Shown in pieces: positions 18,741 through 29,900 of a stretch of 64,000 bases of DNA. Below the pieces are notes generated by a model. The model had not been told where the DNA came from. It saw only the letters and a list, made by a program, of their open reading frames with translations, and ran no database searches. Source of the stretch: Flavobacterium sp. (lineage in GTDB: Bacteria > Bacteroidota > Bacteroidia > Flavobacteriales > Flavobacteriaceae); the NCBI GenBank assembly GCA_016718345.1, contig JADKDN010000011.1, positions 1-64,000 on the forward strand, in the 5' to 3' direction. The first letter of the stretch is position 1. Each line of letters opens with the position of its first letter. Both the position numbers and the translations under genes were made by a program.

Positions 18741-18843
18741 GTTATAAAGAAAGCCCGAGGGAATAGACCCTATGAAAGCTTAGCAACCTCTTCGCCCTGC
18801 GAAAAAGGTGCTACATTCTATCCGTCACAGCGGAAAAGATAAC
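18741..18843 (+). ncRNA. SAM-I (S-box) riboswitch upstream of metX-thrA
   Basis: The plus strand has the S-box core in order: GAGGGA...GACCCTATGAA, then TTAGCAACC, AAGGTGCTA, and ...GCGGAAAAGATAAC. Outer ends GTTAT (18741-18745) and ATAAC (18838-18842) pair to close P1. The gene it precedes makes homoserine, O-acyl-homoserine and thus methionine precursors, which fits repression by SAM. No strong terminator hairpin follows, so control may be translational. Confidence 0.87.
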
Positions 18844-18914
18844 ACCAAGTTCTCCTAGTATTTCTAGCTTTTCTTTATACTATTTCCAAATACAAATCAA
18901 ACAACATAACGGAT

Positions 18915-21900
18915 TTGAAATTGGAACATAAATTAAACTCTATTTTAGTACATGATTTTACCACCGATAGTGGTGCCTTTTATGCTTGTATAAATCTAAG
19001 TTATCAAGTTTTTGGTTTAGCCTTAAATACTGCTCCAATTGTTATAGTAAATCATGCTTTGACTGGAAATTCTCAAGTGATTGGAGAAAATGGCTGGTGG
19101 AATGAACTTATTGGAATTGATAAAACTATTGACACAACTAAATATACCATTTTAGCTTTTAATGTGCCAGGTAATGGATTTGACAGAAAAATAATCGACA
19201 ACTATCGTGACTTTACTGCTAGAGATATCGCTAAATTATTCATTGAAGGGTTAGATTATTTAAAAGTTAATGATGTATTCGCTTTGATTGGGGGTTCGGT
19301 AGGTGGCGGAATAGCTTGGGAGATGATAGCAATCGAGCCTAAATTAACTCAAAATTTAATTGCTATTGCTACCGATTGGAAATCGACAGATTGGTTAATT
19401 GCCAATTGTTATTTACAAGAAAAAATTCTTAATAATTCAAGGAATCCTATTGAAGATGCACGCATACATGCCATGATGTGCTATAGAACACCCGAATCAT
19501 TCAAAGAAAAATTTCAAAGAAAAGTGAATGATGATGAAACCTTATTTAATGTAGAAAGTTGGTTAAATCACCACGGAGAAAAATTGCATAAAAGGTTCCA
19601 GCTTTCGGCATACAAGATGATGAATCAGTTATTGAAAACGATTGACATTACTAGAAATAGAGATTCATTTGAAAAGATAATTGAGGCAGTTGAGGCTAAT
19701 ATTTACATTATTGGAATTAATTCAGATTTGTTTTTTACAGCCAATGAAAATAAAGAAACGTACAATGAAATTAAAAAATTTAAAAACAATGTTTACTACA
19801 GTGAAATTGACTCACAACATGGTCACGATGCTTTTTTAATGGAATACGAGCAGTTGAATACGCTTTTAGATGTTGTTTTTAAAAATAAAAAAAATAAAAT
19901 GAAAATAGTAAAATTTGGAGGGAAATCCTTAGGAAATGGAGAAGGAATCAATAGAGTTTTAGAAATTATTATTGACAAAAAAAATAAAGGTGAAAATATT
20001 GCGGTCGTAGTTTCTGCTAGAGGAAATGCAACAGATGAATTAGAGGATATTTTGACTATAGCCGCTAAAAACGGGAATTATAAACCACTTTTAGAAAGTT
20101 TTAAAGTTTACCAGCAAGACAATTATACTGACGTTGATCTTTCTATAGAATTTGCAACATTAGACAAACTTTTTGAAGGAGTTAGTTTAATAGGCGATTA
20201 TAGCAATAAAATAAAAGATCAGGTTTTGGCTCAAGGTGAAGTAATTTCGGCAAAATTACTGGCAGCGGTTTTAAACCAACGAGGCGTAAACGCTAAATTT
20301 GCCGATTCAAGAGAGTTAATTAAAACCGATTCTAAATTTGGTGACGCCCAACCTTTAGAACAAATTTCAAAGAAACATGTCATTCAGTTTTTTAAACAAA
20401 ATGACAAAACGGTAAACATTATAACTGGTTTCATTGGTTCAAATGCAAATAATGAAACGACCACTTTAGGTAGAAACGGAAGTAATTATACAGCTTCATT
20501 GATTGCAAACTATATTGATGCAGAAGAACTTCAGAATTATACCAATGTAGACGGAATTTATACCGCTAATCCAGATTTGGTTCCTGATGCTAAAAAAATT
20601 GACTTTTTATCGTTTAACGAAGCCAATGAGATAGCCAATTTTGGGGCTACAATTTTACACGCCAAAACCATAATTCCATTATTAGAGAAAAATATTCCGC
20701 TTCGAATTTTAAATACGTTTAATCACGAAAATCAAGGAACATTAATCACTTCAAAATCGAATAAAGAAGGGATTAAAACGCTTTCTGTTCTTGAAAATGT
20801 AGCATTAGTCAATCTTGAAGGTAGAGGATTGCTTGGAAAAACAGGAGTAGATGCTCGAATTTTCAGAGTGATGGGCGATAATGATATTAGTGTAAGTATT
20901 ATTTCACAAGGTTCTTCAGAAAGAGGAATCGGATTAGTAGTTGCTGCCGATAAAGCCTCCAAAGCAATGATTGAATTGGAGAAAGAATTTGAAAATGACT
21001 TTTATTCTAAGGATGTCAATAGAATATCGGTAACCGATAATGTTTCCGTAATTTCTATCATTGGTCAGGATTTAAGCACCTTTCATAAGCCCTATACCGC
21101 ATTGATAAAAAATAAAATTGTTCCCATACTTTTCAACAATACAGTTACAGGAAAGAATGTGAGTTTGGTGGTGAACAAATCCCAACTTCACAAAGCATTA
21201 AACGTTATTCATGGGGGAATTTTTGGTGTTTCAAAGAAAATAAATATAGCTGTTTTCGGACATGGTTTGGTAGGAGGAACTTTAATCAACCAAATTTTAG
21301 AATCAGCCGATACTATCGAAAAAAGAAAGGGGATTAAGCTAAATGTTTTTGCGATAGCCAATTCCAAAAAAGTCCTTTTAAACAAAAACGGCGTATCGTC
21401 AAATTGGAAAAATGAAATTTCAAACAACGGGGTTTTGTACACTATAAATGATGTTATCGCTTATGCAAATGAGAATCATTTGGAGAATCTAATTGCGATT
21501 GATAATACTGCTAGTGCTTCATTTGTTGAAAATTATATTGATTTAATTGAAAGTAGTTTTGATTTGATTTCTTCTAACAAAGTAGCCAATACTTTAAGTT
21601 ATAAATTTTATAAAAAATTGAGAGAAGTCTTGGCTGACAATCAAAAAAATTATTTATACGAAACCAATGTTGGTGCTGGATTACCACTTATTGACACGAT
21701 TAAATTATTGCATCTTTCGGGTGAAAATGTAACCAAGATTAAAGGGGTGTTTTCAGGAACTTTAAGTTACTTGTTCAATATTTTTTCAGCAGAAGATAGA
21801 CCATTTAGTCAGGTACTACAGGAAGCTATCGATAAAGGTTTTACAGAGCCAGACCCACGTGAGGATTTATGTGGAAATGATGTAGGAAGAAAACTATTAA

Positions 21901-22310
21901 TTTTGGCTAGAGAATTGGATTTACAAAATGAATTTGAAGAAATTGCAATTCAAAATCTAATTCCAGAGCATTTAAGAGACGGAGATAAATCAGGATTTTT
22001 AAACCGATTACAAGAACTAGATGCTATTTATGCTGAAATAAAACAAAATCAAAAACCGAATCATGTTTTGCGATATATTGGAGAATTATCAGGAGATTTG
22101 CAACAGGATAAAGGCAATCTTGAAGTAAAATTGGTTTCTGTACCTTCCGATACTGCCTTAGGCGGATTGAAAGGTTCAGATTCTTTCTTTGAAATTTATA
22201 CAGAGTCTTATGGTGATAGACCTATTGTAATTCAAGGAGCAGGAGCAGGTTCAGCAGTTACAGCTAGAGGTGTTTTTGGAGATATTTTGAGATTGTCAGA
22301 AAAAGGGTAA
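18915..22310 (+). CDS. thrA: MetX homoserine O-acetyltransferase fused to aspartokinase-homoserine dehydrogenase
   Basis: 1131 residues. Residues 1-328 are an alpha/beta hydrolase of MetX type: oxyanion region NHALTG, nucleophile elbow GGSVGGG, and C-terminal catalytic His in QHGHDAF. Residues 329-1131 are a complete ThrA: aspartokinase from MKIVKFGGKSLG, two ACT-like regulatory segments (ARIFRVMGDNDISVSIISQGSSE), then homoserine dehydrogenase with NAD site VFGHGLVGGTL and the GAGLPLIDTIK / FSGTLSYLFN motifs. It would acylate the homoserine it makes. Caution: the junction codons KNKKNK lie in A5 and A8 runs; one A fewer in the A8 run would end MetX at a TGA overlapping the ThrA ATG. A SAM-I riboswitch lies upstream. 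Confidence 0.88.
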   Translation: MKLEHKLNSILVHDFTTDSGAFYACINLSYQVFGLALNTAPIVIVNHALTGNSQVIGENGWWNELIGIDKTIDTTKYTILAFNVPGNGFDRKIIDNYRDFTARDIAKLFIEGLDYLKVNDVFALIGGSVGGGIAWEMIAIEPKLTQNLIAIATDWKSTDWLIANCYLQEKILNNSRNPIEDARIHAMMCYRTPESFKEKFQRKVNDDETLFNVESWLNHHGEKLHKRFQLSAYKMMNQLLKTIDITRNRDSFEKIIEAVEANIYIIGINSDLFFTANENKETYNEIKKFKNNVYYSEIDSQHGHDAFLMEYEQLNTLLDVVFKNKKNKMKIVKFGGKSLGNGEGINRVLEIIIDKKNKGENIAVVVSARGNATDELEDILTIAAKNGNYKPLLESFKVYQQDNYTDVDLSIEFATLDKLFEGVSLIGDYSNKIKDQVLAQGEVISAKLLAAVLNQRGVNAKFADSRELIKTDSKFGDAQPLEQISKKHVIQFFKQNDKTVNIITGFIGSNANNETTTLGRNGSNYTASLIANYIDAEELQNYTNVDGIYTANPDLVPDAKKIDFLSFNEANEIANFGATILHAKTIIPLLEKNIPLRILNTFNHENQGTLITSKSNKEGIKTLSVLENVALVNLEGRGLLGKTGVDARIFRVMGDNDISVSIISQGSSERGIGLVVAADKASKAMIELEKEFENDFYSKDVNRISVTDNVSVISIIGQDLSTFHKPYTALIKNKIVPILFNNTVTGKNVSLVVNKSQLHKALNVIHGGIFGVSKKINIAVFGHGLVGGTLINQILESADTIEKRKGIKLNVFAIANSKKVLLNKNGVSSNWKNEISNNGVLYTINDVIAYANENHLENLIAIDNTASASFVENYIDLIESSFDLISSNKVANTLSYKFYKKLREVLADNQKNYLYETNVGAGLPLIDTIKLLHLSGENVTKIKGVFSGTLSYLFNIFSAEDRPFSQVLQEAIDKGFTEPDPREDLCGNDVGRKLLILARELDLQNEFEEIAIQNLIPEHLRDGDKSGFLNRLQELDAIYAEIKQNQKPNHVLRYIGELSGDLQQDKGNLEVKLVSVPSDTALGGLKGSDSFFEIYTESYGDRPIVIQGAGAGSAVTARGVFGDILRLSEKG

Positions 22311-22493
22311 AAAATAGTGTTTAGTGGTCTGTACATTCCTGATATAGGTTAGTCACAAAAGTGAATTTGTAGCAGGGATGTATATCAAACTGAACTCTCC
22401 CCTCTCCCACCTCACTTAACAATAATTTAAAACCCAAAATAGTTTCAATTAAAATAAAATTGATACTTTAGCAAAAATTATAAAAATGATACT

Positions 22494-23423
22494 ATGAAGA
22501 CAAATTACAATGCTTTAAAAGTGGTAGCCGTAGCTTTGTTATTTAGCTATAATGCATGGAGCCAAGCTACTATTGCACAATGGAATTTTAACGGTCCAGC
22601 CAATACGGAAGTTTCTGGAGGTGTGAGTGCACCAAATCCATCAGTGGGAACTGGAACAGCTGCCTTAGTAAACCTAAGTTTAGCGGCAAGCTTTGCATCT
22701 GGTAACACCACCGCTGGTACGCTAGAAACAGAAACTACAAGTCCACCTAATTATGGATGGAACACTACTGGATATCCAGCATTAGGAGCTGGTGGCAGCA
22801 AAGGAAGTGGTGTACAATTTAATGTAAGCACTGTTGGTCAGGCTGGAATCGTGTTCAAATTTGAACAACGTTTGAGCAACACCTCTGCAAACACCTATGT
22901 GGCACAATACACTACCGACAGAACAGCGGGTACACCAGAATGGGTAGATGCTGCTACCTTTACCTTTACGCCAGCAGCTACAGGAACAGGAGACACTTGG
23001 TACAATACTGAGGCAAGAACGGTTGATGTTTCTACTGTAACGGCTCTAGACAACAATCCAAATGTGGCTTTCCGCGTAGTGAGTGCTTTTGCTCCAGGAA
23101 CAGGCGATTATCTTGCATCTCGTTCTACCTCAACTTATGCAGGAGGAACCGTTCGTTATGATATGGTAACGGTTACGAGTAACACTACTTTAGGAACTAC
23201 TCAATTTGAAAATGCTAAAAACAGCTTTAAAGTATATCCAAACCCTTCGAGCAGAGAAGTGGTTCGTTTCAACCAAGCACAAGATGTAAAAGTGTATGAT
23301 ACTTTAGGGAAATTAATCCTTTCTGCTAAAAACACTAGCGCTATAGATACCAGATCATTCAATACAGGAATCTACTTTATTAAAACAGCTACTGGAATGA
23401 CCAAAAAATTAATAGTGAAATAA
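22494..23423 (+). CDS. T9SS-secreted protein, type A sorting domain, unknown function
   Basis: 309 residues. Signal peptide residues 1-23 (ending YNAWSQ). Residues 24-235 form a beta-rich Thr/Gly/Ser domain beginning ATIAQWNFNG, a type often found in front of nuclease or phosphatase domains in this phylum but alone here. The last ~70 residues (FKVYPNPSSREVVRF, VKVYDTLGKLI, FNTGIYFIKT, KKLIVK) are a textbook type A T9SS C-terminal domain, so it is exported across the outer membrane and anchored or released. Its own terminator follows. Confidence 0.85.
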   Translation: MKTNYNALKVVAVALLFSYNAWSQATIAQWNFNGPANTEVSGGVSAPNPSVGTGTAALVNLSLAASFASGNTTAGTLETETTSPPNYGWNTTGYPALGAGGSKGSGVQFNVSTVGQAGIVFKFEQRLSNTSANTYVAQYTTDRTAGTPEWVDAATFTFTPAATGTGDTWYNTEARTVDVSTVTALDNNPNVAFRVVSAFAPGTGDYLASRSTSTYAGGTVRYDMVTVTSNTTLGTTQFENAKNSFKVYPNPSSREVVRFNQAQDVKVYDTLGKLILSAKNTSAIDTRSFNTGIYFIKTATGMTKKLIVK

Positions 23424-23445
23424 GTCTCTTATTCCTATCAACCTT

Positions 23446-23476
23446 AAAGGGCGCTTCAATGAAGCGCCCTTTTTAT
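23446..23476 (+). terminator. Intrinsic terminator
   Basis: AAAGGGCGCTTC pairs with GAAGCGCCCTTT around loop AAT, then T residues; 23 bases past the stop. Confidence 0.93.
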
Positions 23477-23538
23477 GCTCTTAATTCAACCAAAACTACG
23501 AACCTAAATTCTGCAAGGTTGTAATCATAAAAATCAAC

Positions 23539-23582
23539 CGCAGATTCACAGATTAAATACAATTTAAAACCATTAATCTGCG
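23539..23582. repeat. Short inverted repeat in the 525-base gap before the giant adhesin
   Basis: CGCAGATT (23539-23546) and CAGATTA (23548-23554) can pair with TAATCTGCG (23574-23582). It resembles common flavobacterial intergenic repeats. The rest of 23477-23948 is AT-rich with no gene; it presumably holds the adhesin promoter, but I see no full TAnnTTTG box. Confidence 0.4.
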
Positions 23583-23948
23583 CAGCACAGTAGAGTCCTC
23601 TGAAGAAAAAAAATATCCCTTTTCAACAGACTTACTTCCTCAAAAAAACACTTTCTAAAGCGATATTTTATTGAATAATAAATGTTAAAATGAATTATTT
23701 TCAATAAATAAAACACTGAATATCAAACATCAATACGAATTATTTATTTTTAGTCCAGTCTAAAAAAAAGCGGTCGACAAACTGCATTTTTCGAAAGACA
23801 AACGGTTTGGTCATGTGTTTTTATCGTTTTTTTAGGTTAGTTGTCCATTATATTTTAGTAAGTAATGCGTTGAACATTACTTTGTGTGATATTCCCAAAT
23901 ATAACAAAACTTATACTAAAATGATTAAAGGATTAACTAACAAACATT

Positions 23949-26900
23949 ATGGAAACAAATCTACTTCTTAAAAGTTTAAATGCAACATTTAACTTTTTAA
24001 AAACACTGCTCCTACCCTCGGGGCAAATTGCTACCTCCCCTATTGGTAGTAATGAAAGAAAAGACACAATCTTGTCTATCCCCATTAAAACGGGAACAAT
24101 TGAAAATCGCTTTGTCTTTGCAAAGCAATTTAAATCGTCTACGACGAACTATTTCTCAATGGCGTTAGTGCTGTTGAGTTTATTTTTTGTAAATACCAGT
24201 ACTGCTCAAGGAACATTAGGTAGATGGCAAATGTGTGGGCTTAGTGGCTCTACTGGCAGCGTGAACCCAACAGGTGTTGACGCAAATACTACATTTTCGA
24301 CTTTAACAAGAGGAGGTGGACTTTCGTCTTCAAGTGTTTCTGACGGATACAGATCAAGTGGTTTTTCAACAAGTAACTTAAATACATCAAACAATGATTA
24401 TTATGAGTTTACCATAACACCTGATGCAGGTTATAAAATCTCTCTTTCTGCTTTAAAAATTAGAGACCAAAGATCTACTAATAACTCCTCTTTTGATGCG
24501 TATTTGCGTTCAAGTGATGATGGTTATGCGAGTAACGTTGTTCCATCTTGGCTTCCAAGCACAACTCTTACCAATAGAACTTTAGATTTAAGCGGAGTAG
24601 CTGCATTACAGGATCGAACAACAGCAATAACCTTTAGAATTTATGGTTCAGATTCCAATAATATCTCTGATACCTATGGTTTTTTCTGTCAAGGTACAAA
24701 CTCAGGAAATTTTAGAGGTATTGATGTTGATGGTACTGCTGTTGCTTTACCTGTATCGATAGGAAGATGGCAAATGTGCGGACTTAGTGGATCTACTGGC
24801 AGTGTGAACCCCACTGGTGTTGACGCTAATACTACACTTTCAACATTAACTAGAGGCCCTGGACTTTCGTCTTCAAGTGTTTCTGACGGATACAGATCAA
24901 GTGGTTTTTCAACAAGTAACTTAAATACATCAAACAATGACTATTATGAGTTTACCATAACACCTGATGCAGGTTATAAAATATCCCTTTCCGCTTTAAA
25001 AATTAGAGATCAACGATCTACTAATTTTTCTACGTTTGATGTGAATTTGCGTTTTAGCGATGATGGGTATGCAAGCAATGTTGTTGCCTCTTGGCTTCCC
25101 AGCACAACCCTCACTAATAGAACTTTAGATTTAAGTGGAGTAGCTGCATTACAAGATCGAACTACAGCAATAACTTTTAGAATTTATGGTTCAGATTCCA
25201 ATAATACTTCTGATACCTATGGTTTTTTCTGTCAAGGTACAAATCCAAGTGATTTTAAAGGTATTGATTTTGAAGGAAATGTTATTGCTTTAGGTAGTTC
25301 AACCATAAGTGTTACTGGTTCAACTAGCTTTAACTACAACGGTTCTAATCAAGGCCCTACTACTTCTTCAGTGACAGGTTCAACTGGAGCGGTTACTTAC
25401 AGTTATTCTGGCACAGGTGCAACGTCCTATTCAGCTAGTGCTACTCGCCCTACCAATGCTGGTACCTATCAAGTCATTGCTACTTTGGCAGCTGATTCAA
25501 ATTATAATGGCGCTGTGTCATCACCCTTTGCATTTACAATAAACAAAGCATCATTAACCATTACAGCTAACAATGTCAATAAAACCTACGGCGCTACACT
25601 AACAGGTGGTTCTGGCTCCACAGCCTTTACCTCTTCTGGTTTGCAAAATGGACAAACTATTGGTACTGTTACTATAGCTTACGGAACAGGTGCTGCGGCA
25701 ACTGCGGCTGTAGCAACCTACACTGGTTCGGTAACTCCTAGCGCTGCTACGGGTGGCACGTTTACTGCTAGTAACTATGCAATTACCTACAATACTGGAA
25801 ACATTATCGTGGGTAAAGCCAATCTTACCATCACAGCCAATGATGTCAATAAAACCTATGGAGCTACCCTAACTAATGGTGCTGGTTCTACTGCCTTTAC
25901 TTCTTCTGGTTTACAAAACTCTGAAACGATTGGTTCAGTGACTATAGCTTATGGTTCAGGGGCTGCTTCAAATGCGGCAGTTGGAACTTATAGTAATACA
26001 GTTACTCCTAGTGCTGCTACAGGAGGAACTTTTAATACCAACAATTACAACATTAGCTATGCTGCCGGAGACATCACTGTTAATCCAGGGGCATTTGCCA
26101 AATTACAAATACTATTACCTGGTGAAACTGCCGCTCCAGGAACTGGAAGCGGAAAAACAGGTACTCCAACAGGGCAAACTACCACTGGGGCATTTACAGT
26201 AACAGTAAATGCAGTAGATGCCTTTTGGAATGTGGTATCAAGTGCGCCAGGAAATACTATTGCAATTACGACAACAGATGGAGCCGCTATATTACCTGTA
26301 AATGCTGCTTTAGTTTCTGGAACTAGAACTTTTAGTATTACTTTGAGAACACTAGGATCATCAACCATTACGGCTTCAAATGTATCTAATGGATTAATCA
26401 CTGCTAACACTAGCGCATCTGTAGCTGTTACTGCTGGAACTAAAACTTCTACCAAAGATGGTAGTTGGAGCGACTCTACCGTTTGGTCACCTGCTGGGGA
26501 ACCTTATCAATACGATTTAGTAAATATTGGAACGAACCACGATATCACTGTACCAGCTGATGGTGCTTGTGCTTCTATTAATTTTACTGGTACAGCTTCA
26601 TCTATAAACGTTAGCACAGGAAAAACTCTTAGTGTTACAGGAGCAGTTACTTTAAATAGTTATAATGATAACGCCTTTACTTCAGCAACTATTACTGGTT
26701 TAGGTACTTTAAATGCTGGAACTTTAAATATCGGACTTGCTTCTGTATTGAACTCAACTGCTAACTCTGAAAATGCACTTACACTAAATATTGCTGCATT
26801 GAACGTAACAGGAGATTTCACAATCTACAATAACGATGAAGGTGGTGGAGATGCTAACGAGCCTAGAGTAACCATTAATTCTCCATGTGTTTTATCAGCT

Positions 26901-29900
26901 AATAAATTGGCTTTAATCCAAACTGGTAATGGTAATGGTAATGGTAATGGTGGAAGTAGAATTATTACTTTCAATGCCAATTCAGGGGCTACGGTAAATT
27001 TATCTGGTGGAACCAATCCTATATCAATAAGCAGTCAAACCTCATTAGAGACAGGTAAAGTTGTCTTTAATATTAATAGTGGATCAACATTTAATTACTC
27101 AGGTAGCGTTGCACAAACCATTCCTGCCAGTATTTCAAATAGTGGTTCAGGAGGAACATCAAATAGCATAGCATTAAATTATGGTAACTTAACTATCAAT
27201 AATACTAATGCTAGTGGTGCAACCGCTGGTGGAAATCTAACTGTAAATGGTGCTTTGGCTATCAACAATGGAGGTAAATTTGTTGGAGGTAGTCATACCC
27301 ACACAGTAGCTGGTAATTTAACAAATGATGGCACGTATACATTATCAGGAACTACCATAAATCTTACGGGTAATTTCACCAATAATGGCACAGCTAGTTT
27401 AACCAACTCGACTAATAATATTAACGGTAGTTGGACAAACAATGCTACTTTTAATTCATCAAACTCCACCATTGATGTTGCTGTTAACTGGACAAACAAT
27501 AATACATTCACTTCAACTAGTTCAACAGTGAACTTTGATGGAAATGGTGCTCAAGCTCTAGGAGGAACAACAGTTACCAATTTTAATAATGTTGCAATAG
27601 GGAAAACAGCAGGGACCTTATCAGTAAATATAGATACTAATGTGAGTGGTGATTTGACTTTTACAGTTTCAGGAGGAACATTATCAGTTAACACTGGAAA
27701 AACGTTAACAGTAGTAGATACGATTACTTTAAATAATGACTCAAACAGTTCTGTAGCATGTACAATAACTGGATCAGGTACTTTAAATGCTAATAGTGTT
27801 CTTGTTGGGCCTCCGGTTACACCAGATGCTTTTACATTTACTAATACTACTAAATTAACATCTAGTATTTCAAATTTTAATATAACTAATAATTTGGCGA
27901 TTAACAGTTACGGCCTTATCCTTTCAATAAATAACGCTACTTTTGAGCTACAAAGCGGTATAGTTTCTGTTAATGGAGTTATTACTACATCAAACGGAAT
28001 AAGTAGTAACGCATCTACTTTCTCTATGGCTTCTTCAGGCTCACAAAATAGATTATTGATATTAACAAATGCATCTCCTTTTAGTTTATCTGGAACAGGT
28101 TCTAGTCCAATGACATTTACTGGCACAAATGCTGTTGTAGAATATTTAGGTTCAGTACCACAAACCGCTTTAGGAACAACTTATAAAACATTAAAAATTA
28201 ATAATAGTACTACAGGAGTTACACTAGGTGGTAATGCCACTGCAACAACTCTAGATTTGACTGATGGTTTACTGACTACTGGATCCAATGTGATGACAAT
28301 AGCTTCTGGTGGAACAATTCTAAATGCATCTAGTACCACCTATGTAAATGGTAAATTAGCTAGAGTACTTACAAATACAAACGATTTTACCTACCCTGTA
28401 GGAAAAGGAGGCGTATATAGTCCTGTAGTATTTACCTATGCAGCTACACCGGGAACTAAAACGGTTACTATCGAACAATTTGAAACTGGATCTCCTTTTT
28501 CTTCGCCTTCAATAAGCACAACTACATTTGGCACTAGATATTGGAATATTACTCAATCTGCAACAGGGACAAGCTACAGAGTGGGTCTAAATGATGGAGG
28601 AAATACACCAATAGGTTCAGTAGTTATGTTAAGAAAAGATAATGCATCTATTACCTACAATAATCCTACTAACTATAGTGCTCCAAACTATACCAATTCT
28701 AATGCGTTTTCAGCTACTGTAGTTTCTAACGATGTTGCGTTAGGAGAAACTGCTATTCCTTTATATATTACTGGAGTAACTGGTATTAATACTAAAATGT
28801 ATGATGGAAATACTATAGCTACTGCCATTGGAACTCCCATGTTAGCTGGAACTATTTTATCTGGAGAAACTATAACTTTAAGTGGAACCCCAGTATACAC
28901 ATTCAATTCTAAAAATGTTGGAACTGGTAAAGCAGTAACTGTATCTGGTTTAGTATTAACTGGCGCTACTGCGGGAGCTTATTCCCTACCAACCAACCAA
29001 ATCCCAGGACTTTCTGGCGATATTACTATTAGACCATTAGAGATTACTGCTAATGCACATACTAAGGTATTTGACAATACAACCAGCGTTGCAACCCTTC
29101 CTAGCATTACCTCAGGTGCGATTCAAGGAACAGATACATTTGGTTTTATTTCAACGTTCGATACAAAAAATGCAGGTAGTAATAAAATTATAACACCATC
29201 TGGAATTGTTAATGATGGTAATGGTGGAAATAACTATGCTGTGACCTTTGTAAATGCTACAGGAGAGATTACGCCTAGAGCATTAACAATTACTGGGGCA
29301 ACAACAATTAATAAAGTATACGATGGGACAGATATTGCTGCTACAACATCAGGAACTTGGACTTTAACAGGTGTGATTTCGCCAAATATGGTAACTCTAA
29401 ATAAGTCGGCGGTATTTGCCTCTAAAGATGCTGGTACTTGGGCAATAACTTCAACAAGTACTCTTTCTGGAGCTGATGCCTCTAACTATACTTTAACACA
29501 ACCCTCATTAACTCCTAGAAGCATAACTAAAATTGCTCTTACTATTTCTGGAACAGTAACTACAGACAAAGAGTACGATCGAACTAATACAGCTATACTA
29601 ACTGGTGGTGTTTTGAATGGTGTTATTTCTGGAGAAGATGTTAGTCTAGTTTTATCAGGACGTTATTCCTCTTCAAATGCTGGAGGACCTTATGTAATTA
29701 CCTCTACTAGTACTATTGTAGGGAACGATATTGCTAATTACACATTAACTCAACCAACATTAACGCCAAGAAGTATCAGTAAAGTTTCATTAACTGTCAT
29801 TGGGGCCAGCACAGCAGACAAAGTTTATAATGGAAATACAATTGCTACTGTAACAGGAGGAAGTTTGGTAGGAGTTGTTCCTGGAGATGTGGTGTCACTA

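Noticed and set aside
23590..23948. Possible small RNA or gene in the gap before the adhesin
   Set aside because: No frame over 40 codons with a good start, no recognised RNA motif and no clear -7 box.
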